From IMG/VR virus record IMGVR_UViG_3300050821_002558, positions 1 to 49,959 of that record: a DNA stretch of 49,959 nucleotides; one strand, 5' to 3'. Source of the DNA: a virus. Positions within the stretch are counted from its first letter, which is position 1; every line of letters begins with the position of its first letter. The notes beneath the pieces are model-generated. The model was not told the DNA's origin. It did no database searches and saw nothing but the letters and a program-made list of their open reading frames with translations. This document shows positions 6,435-13,494 of the stretch, piece after piece. The position numbers and the translations under genes were made by a program.

Positions 6435-8081
6435 ATGTCCAAACTGCCGATCCCGCCCCAGGCGCTCGCCCAACACATCATCGCGTTGGGCAAAACCCGC
6501 TCGGGCAAAAGCTCGAAGATGCGCGTCATTGTCGAGCACCTCCTCGACCATGAGCGCCCCGTGTGCATCATTGATCCGAAGGGGGACTGGTGGGGGCTGA
6601 AGTCCTCCGCCGACGGCAAGCGCGCGGGCTACCCCATCGTTATCTTCGGCGGCGAGCACGGCGACGTGCCCTTGAACCCGCACGCTGGCGCCGCGGTCGC
6701 CGAGCTCATCGCGACCGGGAATCGCCCGGCGCTCATCGACCTGGGCGGCTGGATGGTCGGAGAACGCACCCGCTTTTTCATTGAGTTCGCGTCGAACTTC
6801 TTCAAATTGACGCGCGGCGCGCGGTTCCTCGTCATTGACGAGGTGCACAACTTCGCCCCCCAGGGCCGGATCATGGACCCCGACTCGGGCAAGATGCTGC
6901 ACTGGGCGAACCGGCTGGCGAGCGAAGGCTCGGGCAAGGGCATCACACTCATCGCCGCGAGCCAGCGGCCGCAGAAGGTGCACAAGGACTTCGTGACCTC
7001 CTGCGAGACCCTCATCGCGTGCCGCGTGGTGCACAAGCTCGACCGCGACGCGATCAAAGATTGGATCGACGGGTGCGCGGACCCGGCCACCGGCCGCCAG
7101 GTGCTCACGGAACTGGCCGGCATGGCGCGCGAGGAGGCGTGGGTGTGGTCGCCCGAGATCAACTTCGGGCCCGAGCGGATGCGCTGGCCGATGTTCACCA
7201 CCTACGACTCCTTCAAGCCCCAGGCGGCGGACGTGCGCAAGCTCAAGGGGTGGGCCGAGGTTGACCTCGAGGACGTGAGCGGCAAGCTCACCGCCGCGAT
7301 CAAGGAGGCCGAGGCGAACGACCCGAAGCTCCTGCGCGCGCAGATCGCGGAGCTGCAGCGCGAACTCGGGAAACGGCGCGGCAACGAACCGGCGCCGGAC
7401 CTGCGTAAGCCCTTGAAGGAAGCCGAGGCGCGCGGCTACGAACGCGGGGTCGAGGCCGGTGCGGCAGCGGTGCGCAGCGCCGTGGCGGCCGCGCTCGACT
7501 TGCGCCGCACGCTCAAGGTGGCGCCCCTGCAGCTCCCCGCCGCGCCGGTGGCGCCGAATGTCGCCAAGGGTGTCACTAGAGAGGCTCGCATTGCTGCGGT
7601 GCACTCGGGTAATGGCGCCGGCGAGAAGCTCACGAAGGCCGAGCGGTTGATCCTTACCGCCCTGGCGCAGTACCCGGACGGGCGCACGAAGGTGCAGGTG
7701 GCGGTCCTCACCCGCTACGCCCACGGCGGGGGCGGTTTCGCCAATGCTTTGAGCGCCTTACGCTCGCGGGGCTTCCTCGAAGGCGACGCCGGCCGGCTCA
7801 CCATCACCGCCCCAGGGCTCGACGCACTCGGGCCCTTCGAGCCGCTGCCGCGCGGGCGGGAACTCCTCGGGCACTGGGTCGGGCAGCTGTCCAAAGCCGA
7901 GCGGGCGGCGCTCGAGGCGCTCGTGGCGGCCTATCCGGGCTCGCTCACCAAGGAGGAGGTCGCCGCCCAGGCGGGGTACGAGGCCAGGGGTGGGGGGTTC
8001 GCGAATGCCCTCTCGCGCCTGCGCACGCTTGAACTCATCCGGGGCCGGGGCAGCCTTTCGGCAAGCGAGGACCTCTTTTAA
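6435..8081 (+). CDS. HerA/FtsK-like DNA-translocase ATPase with duplicated C-terminal winged-helix repeats
   Basis: 548 aa from ATG 6435; the longer frame from 6363 overlaps the previous gene. Walker A is GKTRSGKS (19-26), Walker B FLVIDEVHNF (131-140), and IDPKGDWWG and LIAASQRPQKVH match HerA/DUF87-type helicases. A coiled-coil segment (about 285-350) leads to two similar C-terminal units: KAERLILTALAQYPDG...HGGGGFANALSALRSRG and KAERAALEALVAAYPGS...ARGGGFANALSRLRTLE, probably winged-helix domains. It may move or remodel DNA in recombination or packaging. Last gene of the rightward arm. Confidence 0.85.
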   Translation: MSKLPIPPQALAQHIIALGKTRSGKSSKMRVIVEHLLDHERPVCIIDPKGDWWGLKSSADGKRAGYPIVIFGGEHGDVPLNPHAGAAVAELIATGNRPALIDLGGWMVGERTRFFIEFASNFFKLTRGARFLVIDEVHNFAPQGRIMDPDSGKMLHWANRLASEGSGKGITLIAASQRPQKVHKDFVTSCETLIACRVVHKLDRDAIKDWIDGCADPATGRQVLTELAGMAREEAWVWSPEINFGPERMRWPMFTTYDSFKPQAADVRKLKGWAEVDLEDVSGKLTAAIKEAEANDPKLLRAQIAELQRELGKRRGNEPAPDLRKPLKEAEARGYERGVEAGAAAVRSAVAAALDLRRTLKVAPLQLPAAPVAPNVAKGVTREARIAAVHSGNGAGEKLTKAERLILTALAQYPDGRTKVQVAVLTRYAHGGGGFANALSALRSRGFLEGDAGRLTITAPGLDALGPFEPLPRGRELLGHWVGQLSKAERAALEALVAAYPGSLTKEEVAAQAGYEARGGGFANALSRLRTLELIRGRGSLSASEDLF

Positions 8082-8166
8082 GCCCCGCAGAAGCCGCAGG
8101 AGCGGCGCGCCGTCACCCTGTCCGAGAGGCCGTCCCCTGCCGGGAGCGCCTGAAGGCGGCGAACCC
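8082..8166. terminator. Convergent end region with small hairpins
   Basis: Both arms end here. GCCGC-AGGA-GCGGC (8093-8106) and CGCC-TGAA-GGCG (8147-8158) are perfect short hairpins, and GGCGCGCC lies between them. Neither is followed by a clear T-run on either strand, so termination may be weak, bidirectional or Rho-dependent. Confidence 0.4.
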
Positions 8167-9429
8167 CTACGGGCTCGTGACGGAATACACGCCCATCGCC
8201 GAATTGCTGAACGTGAAGCCGGCAGTCGTCGTGGCGGCGGTGACATTGCCGCTGGCGTAGTTCCCCCAAATGCCAGAGCGCGGATCGCTCCACGTATTCA
8301 TGGCCGCGCTACCGGCGGTCGTGGGGTCGAAGTAGATGAGGATGTAGTAGTCGTGTGCGTTGTCGATGGCGACGGCAATCGTGTCGCTCACCTGAATGCC
8401 AGCGCCGAACGTCGGCGTGCCGGAGCTGGCCCACGTGATCGGCGTCGAGTCGATGTAGGTCGCGGAGTTGCGCAGCGTGCGGCGCATCACCGCCGCATTC
8501 ACTATAAGGCCGGCGACGCTTGCATCTAGCGAGAACTTGAAAGACGGCATCGCGTTGACGATGTGCGCGCCGAGCATCTGCACGCCGAGTGTGGTGGACG
8601 ACCATGATCCAAGGCTCGACGGCGCTCCGCCGGCACCGATGAAAGCCGGCGTGCCGGATGGCGGCGCGACGGCGCTCCACGTTGCCGCGCCGCTGCCGCC
8701 AGAAGTCAGAACTTGCCCGCTCGTGCCGGTGCTACCGTTGAGCGTCACCGCGCCGGTGTTGTTTATGCCGAGCGACTTCGCTTGTGCTTCTAGCGTGCTG
8801 TTTTGAACGAAGCCGCCGCCGTTCGTGATTACCAGTCCGTCGCCGTCATCGTTGCCGTTGGTGTCCGATGCGCCGATGTAGAAAATGCCGCTATGTTCGG
8901 CGAGCCGCAGTGCGCCCGCACCGGCCGCCGTGTCGTCGAACAACATCGTGATGCCGCCGAGTCCGCCGGGTGAAGCCACTCTCAAGAGCGGAAGCGTCTG
9001 CGCTCGGACCGTCGTCAGCGTTAGAAAGTTGTTCGTCGCCCCGTAAGTCCACGCGAAGTCGGCATCGCCGAGGAACGCGCCCGAGGCGTTGTACTGCACA
9101 TTCGTGTCCGCTCCGCCCGGCGAACCGCCGCCGCCGCCCGGCGCAGCGCACGCGCCGTCACCGCGCAAGAACGTCGCGGAGCTGCACGTGCCGGTGAATG
9201 CCGAAAGAATCTGCGCGGACGTGAGCGCGATGTGCGCTTCGATGTAGGTGTTGATCGCCGCCGGGGTTGTCTTACAAGTGGCAGGCGTCGCGCAGCCGAC
9301 CTGATCCATCGGGATCGGCTCGGTGCCCGTGAGCGCACCGCCGGCCGGTAGCGCGGTGATAGTCGAAGTCTGCGCGAATGCGGATGCCGCGCAACCGAGG
9401 AGCGCGAGAAGAAGGAGGATGCGCTTCAT
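8167..9429 (-). CDS. Tail-fibre-like protein with N-terminal signal peptide
   Basis: 420 aa. The start was set at ATG 9429 because MKRILLLLALLGCAASAFAQ is a textbook Sec signal peptide. The mature part is Gly/Ser/Thr-rich and beta-like; a TGTSGQVLTSGGSGAATW block (about 238-255) and PGGADTNVQYNASGAFLG are signatures seen in phage tail fibres and appendages. The C-terminal part (TLGVQMLGAHIV...MGVYSVTSP) is unfamiliar. It is the last gene of the late arm. A signal peptide on a fibre-type protein is odd: it would send the product to the periplasm. Confidence 0.8.
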   Translation of the reverse strand: MKRILLLLALLGCAASAFAQTSTITALPAGGALTGTEPIPMDQVGCATPATCKTTPAAINTYIEAHIALTSAQILSAFTGTCSSATFLRGDGACAAPGGGGGSPGGADTNVQYNASGAFLGDADFAWTYGATNNFLTLTTVRAQTLPLLRVASPGGLGGITMLFDDTAAGAGALRLAEHSGIFYIGASDTNGNDDGDGLVITNGGGFVQNSTLEAQAKSLGINNTGAVTLNGSTGTSGQVLTSGGSGAATWSAVAPPSGTPAFIGAGGAPSSLGSWSSTTLGVQMLGAHIVNAMPSFKFSLDASVAGLIVNAAVMRRTLRNSATYIDSTPITWASSGTPTFGAGIQVSDTIAVAIDNAHDYYILIYFDPTTAGSAAMNTWSDPRSGIWGNYASGNVTAATTTAGFTFSNSAMGVYSVTSP

Positions 9430-9433
9430 GGCC

Positions 9434-9592
9434 TTACCCCGTGATGAACTTGGCGCCGCCCTGCGTGACGAGATTCGCGCCGCCTTGGGTGACGATGTAA
9501 GAGGAACCGGGCGGCGGGCCCGAGCTCGTGACGCCAGGGGCGCCCATGAACCCGAACATCCCGCCGACGACAAGGAGCCACTCGGCGATCAT
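9434..9592 (-). CDS. Small hydrophobic/Gly-rich protein, 52 aa
   Basis: ATG 9592 overlaps the upstream stop (ATGA). A hydrophobic N-terminus (IAEWLLVVGGMFGFMG) is followed by a repeat, IVTQGGANLVTQGGAKFITG. It resembles short phage proteins that accompany fibre genes. Function unknown. Confidence 0.65.
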   Translation of the reverse strand: MIAEWLLVVGGMFGFMGAPGVTSSGPPPGSSYIVTQGGANLVTQGGAKFITG

Positions 9593-9942
9593 GAGTTGGC
9601 GATCACGGCCACCTTGAAGGCCTGGCCGCCTGGCACCGTGAAGTACTCAATCGCCCCCGAAGGTAGAAGCATGGTGCCTGTGGTGGCGGTCGGCGCGGTG
9701 CCGAACTCTATCGACGCGGACGCATCGCACGTGATGCGCACGAGGATCGTGTTCGGTTGAAAGGCAGCCGAGGCCGTCGAGCTGCCGCTGATAGCGACCG
9801 TCTGTTCGGCGAGCGGCTTTTGCATCGCCGCCTGATACATCGGCGGGGGGGCGGCGGTGAACTCGGTAACGAAACAGGTGTTGGCAGCGCTGGCACCGTG
9901 CGCGACGCACAGTAGCGCGATGAGACCGAAGAGGCGGCGCAT
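9589..9942 (-). CDS. Secreted small protein near the fibre genes
   Basis: 117 aa with signal peptide MRRLFGLIALLCVAHGASAA. The mature part (NTILVRITCDASASIEFG...GAIEYFTVPGGQAFKVAVI) is a compact beta-rich domain found in phage structural regions. It forms an ATGA overlap with the 52-aa gene downstream. It could be a fibre-associated or decorating protein. Confidence 0.75.
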   Translation of the reverse strand: MRRLFGLIALLCVAHGASAANTCFVTEFTAAPPPMYQAAMQKPLAEQTVAISGSSTASAAFQPNTILVRITCDASASIEFGTAPTATTGTMLLPSGAIEYFTVPGGQAFKVAVIANS

Positions 9943-9974
9943 AAGTTGGCTCCTAACCTTGGGCGGTGCTAATC

Positions 9975-10199
9975 CTACTCCCCGCGCAGTCGGCGCAGGA
10001 GCGCGCCGCGAATCTGCTGCACAATCGTCGTGCTCGCGGGGTGCTCGGCGACCGAGATCCGATCCTCGGCACGCGGCCGGTACGGCTCGAGGGGCGCCGG
10101 TGGCATCGCAGGAGCCTTCCCCACTGCCCGCGACGGCTCGGCCCGGCGCCCCTGGTACGTGAAAAAATCATCTACCACGACATGCCCGCGCGCTTTCAC
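9975..10199 (-). CDS. Hypothetical protein
   Basis: 74 aa; GTG 10199 overlaps the stop of the small membrane gene upstream (GTGA). Basic, Pro/Ala-rich centre and an amphipathic C-terminal helix (STTIVQQIRGALLRRLRGE). No domain is recognised. Confidence 0.6.
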   Translation of the reverse strand: MKARGHVVVDDFFTYQGRRAEPSRAVGKAPAMPPAPLEPYRPRAEDRISVAEHPASTTIVQQIRGALLRRLRGE

Positions 10200-10315
10200 G
10201 AGAGCTTCCCGACGACAAAGCCGATCACGAGTAGCGCCGCGGCAAGCAAAAGCCCCGCGACCGCCGAGCCCTCGAGCCTGAAGTGCTCGCGCTCATCCGG
10301 CCACGGACTCTTCAC
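10196..10315 (-). CDS. Small membrane protein, 39 aa
   Basis: GTG 10315 and the stop at 10196 both overlap their neighbours (GTGA). One transmembrane segment (AVAGLLLAAALLVIGFVVG, about 19-37) follows a charged N-terminus (SPWPDEREHFRLEG). It lies in a lysis-type neighbourhood with the possible holin at 10976-11242. Confidence 0.7.
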   Translation of the reverse strand: MKSPWPDEREHFRLEGSAVAGLLLAAALLVIGFVVGKLS

Positions 10316-10551
10316 CCGGTGCCGCCCGTTGCGGATGCCTTCAAAAAGTCCACGCCGGTGAAGTCCGGGTGCATCTCGGCGAGCGTCGTGTGCACCTGCG
10401 CCGTCTCGTCATCCGTCAACACGGTGCGACTCTGTGCGGTGGCCGTGGCGTGAATACTCTCGAAGCTCGCGCGTACTTTCATGACGTCCACGCCGACCGT
10501 ACCCAGGCCGACGAGCATCTGAATAAGCACCGCGAGCGCTGCGATCGGCAC
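10312..10551 (-). CDS. Hypothetical protein with N-terminal hydrophobic segment
   Basis: 79 aa. Residues 2-23 (PIAALAVLIQMLVGLGTVGV) are a likely membrane anchor; the rest is polar. It sits between two other small membrane genes. A lysis accessory role is possible but unsupported by motif. Confidence 0.65.
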   Translation of the reverse strand: MPIAALAVLIQMLVGLGTVGVDVMKVRASFESIHATATAQSRTVLTDDETAQVHTTLAEMHPDFTGVDFLKASATGGTG

Positions 10552-10557
10552 GGGCGT

Positions 10558-10962
10558 CTACCGTACCGCTCGACCGCCGAGGCCGACCGGCGGATGCGCC
10601 GGCGCCGCAGCAGTAGCGCGAACCGCAGGAGCGGCAGCGGGAGCCGCGGCAGCAGCCGCAGCCGGTGCCGCAGGAGTCGCCGGTGCAGCCGGGGCCGCCG
10701 CCGCAGCAGAAGGAGCCGCGAGCGCTGCGGTTGTCGCTTTCGCAATGAACGCCTCAACGTCGCCGATCTCATCGCCGAGAATGCCCGGCATGGTGATCGA
10801 CAACTCGAGAAGCCCGGACGTGGCGGCGCCCAGGAAGGCGGCCTTGGTCGGGGTCTGCGCGACGGTGTTCACGATGTTCGCCAGGATCGGCAGCCCGACT
10901 GCCTTCTCATCTTTGGCGAGGACGTCCCACATTGAGGACAGCAGTGCAGTGATCTCAGACAT
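10558..10962 (-). CDS. Phage protein with Ala/Pro-rich tail
   Basis: 134 aa. The helical N-terminal 80 residues (MSEITALLSSMWDVLAKDEK, ILANIVNTVAQTPTKAAFLG) are followed by a low-complexity Ala/Pro tract and GLGGRAVR. The type occurs in several phages close to the holin or endolysin. The role is unknown. Confidence 0.7.
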   Translation of the reverse strand: MSEITALLSSMWDVLAKDEKAVGLPILANIVNTVAQTPTKAAFLGAATSGLLELSITMPGILGDEIGDVEAFIAKATTAALAAPSAAAAAPAAPATPAAPAAAAAAAPAAAPAVRATAAAPAHPPVGLGGRAVR

Positions 10963-10975
10963 GAGCGGCGCTCCT

Positions 10976-11242
10976 TTACTGGGCGTTGATGAAAGCGGCG
11001 GCGGACTTCGTACCGGTGAGCTGCGGCGCAGCCTTCTGCGTCACGCGCGCGTGCATCGCGATGCCCGCTCCGATCAACGTGGCGATCTGCAGGCCGTCAT
11101 TCACCACGGCCGAGACCTCCCCGCTGGTGACGTACTTTTCAAGGTGCAGCGCGGCGATGACGTGCGTAACAACGGCGATGACGATGCCGACGACAATGCG
11201 CGACTCCCACCAGGGCATCGCACTCGGTACTGACTCATCCAT
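10976..11242 (-). CDS. Putative holin-like membrane protein
   Basis: 88 aa. WWESRIVVGIVIAVVTHVIAAL (11-32) and LQIATLIGAGIAMHARV (50-66) are two hydrophobic segments, separated by a polar stretch (EKYVTSGEVSAVVNDG) and followed by a basic/polar tail. This layout is seen in class II-like phage holins. An endolysin (11687-12148) lies just upstream. Upstream of the start, 11256-11279 forms an 8-bp hairpin (CTCTCTCG / CGAGAGGG). Confidence 0.6.
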   Translation of the reverse strand: MDESVPSAMPWWESRIVVGIVIAVVTHVIAALHLEKYVTSGEVSAVVNDGLQIATLIGAGIAMHARVTQKAAPQLTGTKSAAAFINAQ

Positions 11243-11322
11243 AGGGGAGCGGCCTCTCTCTCGTGACTGTGCGAGAGGGTAGGCGCATGGCGATAGCGGT
11301 CGCGGCGTGCCGTCACAGTTCC

Positions 11323-11685
11323 CTACTTGTGGTGCGCCCGCTTGGCATCTTCGGCAGCCTGCTGGTTGCGCAAATAGTCCCAGTCGATCGTGTCCTGATT
11401 GCGCTCGACTCGTGAGATGCGGTTCTCGTGGTCCTTAAGTTCCTCGGTAACGGCGCCGAGCATGGCGCTATCGGGGACGATCCTCGTGATATGGACGACT
11501 TCGTGCTCGAGCACCACGACGCGCGTTTTAAGCGAAACGATGTAGCCGCCGAACGCCATGCACATGCCGGCAATGGTGAGCACCGAAGCCAGCGAGAAAT
11601 TGCGCTGCAGCCAGAACCACGCCGGCTTGGTGCGCTTGAGCGCTTGCAGCCCGATGATCGTTGTGGCGCTGTCTTGCTCATCCAC
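11323..11685 (-). CDS. Membrane-anchored coiled-coil protein, possible spanin-type lysis protein
   Basis: 120 aa from GTG 11685, one base after the endolysin stop. A single transmembrane segment (FSLASVLTIAGMCMAFGGYIVS, about 29-50) is followed by a periplasm-type coiled coil (RVVVLEHEVVHI...AVTEELKDHENRISRVERNQ). The topology resembles inner-membrane spanins, but no paired lipoprotein gene is seen, so a spanin role is only a guess. Confidence 0.6.
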   Translation of the reverse strand: MDEQDSATTIIGLQALKRTKPAWFWLQRNFSLASVLTIAGMCMAFGGYIVSLKTRVVVLEHEVVHITRIVPDSAMLGAVTEELKDHENRISRVERNQDTIDWDYLRNQQAAEDAKRAHHK

Positions 11686-11686
11686 G

Positions 11687-12148
11687 TTAGGGCGTCGCCC
11701 CTTCCGGCAGGTAGGTCCAGTGCCCGGCGTAGCCGCTGGCGATGAGGACCTGGCGGCGCGGCTCCTGGCCGTCGGCCGCGATGGCAATGTGGATCCACGC
11801 CTGACACTCGAAGATGAGTTGATCGAAGGGCAGCGCATCCGAGCGCAGCGCGTCGAAGGCCTCGTGCACCGACATGCCGATCGGCAGGAGGTCGGCCGCG
11901 CGGCCGACAAGGTGCGCACTGCCAGGGGCCCCGCCGACCGCACCGTTCACCGCCGGCGAGCGAAAGCCGCTGTCCACATGCACCGGCACGCCCAGGATGA
12001 GCCGCGCGGGCTCGAGCAGTGTCTCGCACAGGCGCGCCAGGTTTGCGAGGTCAGAGGTGTGGGGCGCGTTGTCGAGGCCTCGGCGGGCCGCCACCTGCGA
12101 GTAAGTGAGCTCCTCGAGCGTGAAGTGCGGGCTAAGCTGTGTCGTCAT
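11687..12148 (-). CDS. Endolysin, peptidase M15 (D,D-carboxypeptidase) family
   Basis: 153 aa from ATG 12148. The M15 zinc site is intact: SAHLVGRAADL gives His79 and Asp86 (SxHxxGxAxD) and WIHIAI gives the third ligand His120. It would cut peptidoglycan stem peptides to lyse the host. The start overlaps the end of the upstream gene by 17 nt. There is no signal peptide, so release depends on a holin. Confidence 0.92.
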   Translation of the reverse strand: MTTQLSPHFTLEELTYSQVAARRGLDNAPHTSDLANLARLCETLLEPARLILGVPVHVDSGFRSPAVNGAVGGAPGSAHLVGRAADLLPIGMSVHEAFDALRSDALPFDQLIFECQAWIHIAIAADGQEPRRQVLIASGYAGHWTYLPEGATP

Positions 12149-12401
12149 CGGGCGGGTGTTCCTGTTCAGGATCGTTGCGCTTGCTAGTCTGCGCGTGCTC
12201 GAGCGCCTCCTCGAGTTCCTTGGCCGCTGCGTGCACCTGATCGGCGTGCACGCGCTCCTCGCCGCCTCGCACGCTGTCGCCTTCGCGCACGTCCTCGCGT
12301 GCATCGTCGTGAATGTCCATGCCGTGATAGCGCAGCGCTTTGATCGCGGCCGCAGCCGTTGAGTAACGCAGGCGCAGCCACAGTTTTACCTCGTCAATCA
12401 C
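12132..12401 (-). CDS. Hypothetical charged coiled-coil protein
   Basis: 89 aa from GTG 12401, abutting the fibre gene stop. A hydrophobic N-terminus (VKLWLRLRYSTAAAAIKALR) leads to a highly charged helical region (DDAREDVREGDSVRGGEE onward, HAAAKELEEALEHAQ). It lies in the lysis block before the endolysin. Its function is unknown. Confidence 0.7.
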   Translation of the reverse strand: MIDEVKLWLRLRYSTAAAAIKALRYHGMDIHDDAREDVREGDSVRGGEERVHADQVHAAAKELEEALEHAQTSKRNDPEQEHPPDDDTA

Positions 12402-13484
12402 CTACTTGCCTTCCGCCCGCCATTGAATTGTCATCGCCGTACCGACGAGTGCGGACGTGTCGAGCACGACGCCGGCCGTGGTGCCGATGCCGGCCCCGGC
12501 GTTATATCCGCTCTTCGAGACACTGCACACGACGTTGTAGCACGCCGTTATGAAGGGGGTCGGGAACACCACTGTCACCGACGACGGTCCGCCGGTGTAC
12601 GACACCCGGCCCCATTGCGTGATCGAGCCGTCGGGGTTCTTCCGGTAGCCGTTCGTCGCCAGGACCGAACCGCGGTTGACGAAGGCGGTCGTCGCAAGCA
12701 GCGCGCTTGAGTTGCCGAGCGCCGGCGTCGGTGCTTCCGGCGAGCCGGTGAACACCGGGGAATTGATCGGCGCGTAAGCGGCGCCGATTGAGTAGGCGAT
12801 GTAGAGGTTCGTGCGGTCCGCACAGTAGACGCCGGTCGGCCCGGAAGCGCCGGATTGCGGAATGACCGCGCTCGCCCCGCTGTCAGCGGTTTGGATCGTG
12901 ACCGTGTGCGCGCCGGTCGTTTCGTTGGAGATCAACCATTGCTGCGTGACCGCATCGACGATGATGAGCGCGTTGGAGGTGAGCGCGCCTTGTATCCGCA
13001 AGATCGGCGCAGCGCTCTGCACGAGCGAAAGCGTCGTCGTGCCGCCGGTGGTGTTGATGATGGTGGCGCCATACGAAATACCGGGCACCCACCCGCTCTT
13101 GAGTCCAACCGTGTCCGGGTCGGACGTGTTGGCATTGACGGTGTTGAGCCACAAGCCGTTACCGGATGCCATGCCGAGCACGGCGCCGAGCGCGTAGCCG
13201 CCGAAGATTCCCGAAAGATCCGCGCTGAAGCCATACGGCTGCCCCATCTGCAGCGCGACCGTGTGCTGCGTGATGCTGTACAAGATGCCGTTGAAGTCCT
13301 GGCCGAAGGGCGGCAGGCCGCCCGAGCCGACCGGTTCCATGGTGTCGGCGGGGAAGCCGTTGTTCCAGCTCGCCAGGTTCGCAGGGGACCCCGGCGGGGT
13401 CTGCGGTATCGGGTAGTTGATATTGCCGCCCGATGCGCCGACGGCGAACGCAGCGGGAATGGTGACAGGAGTTGGTGCGGGCAT
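12402..13484 (-). CDS. Tail fibre protein with gp53-like C-terminal domain
   Basis: 360 aa. The N-terminus (PFGQDFNGILYSITQHTVAL, about 58-78) is the conserved attachment region found in many phage tail-fibre proteins. A central beta-rich shaft (TTGAHTVTIQTADSGA onward) carries an SPVFTGSPEAPTP linker (about 243-255). The end, NPDGSITQWGRVSYTGG...FPTPFITACYNVVCS, is the receptor-binding tip of gp53-like fibres. It binds the host surface. Host range depends on this gene. Confidence 0.88.
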   Translation of the reverse strand: MPAPTPVTIPAAFAVGASGGNINYPIPQTPPGSPANLASWNNGFPADTMEPVGSGGLPPFGQDFNGILYSITQHTVALQMGQPYGFSADLSGIFGGYALGAVLGMASGNGLWLNTVNANTSDPDTVGLKSGWVPGISYGATIINTTGGTTTLSLVQSAAPILRIQGALTSNALIIVDAVTQQWLISNETTGAHTVTIQTADSGASAVIPQSGASGPTGVYCADRTNLYIAYSIGAAYAPINSPVFTGSPEAPTPALGNSSALLATTAFVNRGSVLATNGYRKNPDGSITQWGRVSYTGGPSSVTVVFPTPFITACYNVVCSVSKSGYNAGAGIGTTAGVVLDTSALVGTAMTIQWRAEGK

Positions 13485-13494
13485 GTTGGTTTAC

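Noticed and set aside
6429-7724. 431-codon open frame on the minus strand opposite the ATPase gene
   Set aside because: It is the antisense shadow of the HerA-like gene; composition is Arg/His/Ala-rich, with no motif or coupling.
10558-10962. Ala/Pro-rich tract as a DNA repeat element
   Set aside because: The repeat comes from low-complexity coding sequence in a real gene and not from a mobile or regulatory repeat.
11256-11279. 8-bp hairpin upstream of the holin-like gene as a terminator
   Set aside because: No T-run follows on either strand; it could affect translation but there is no further support.
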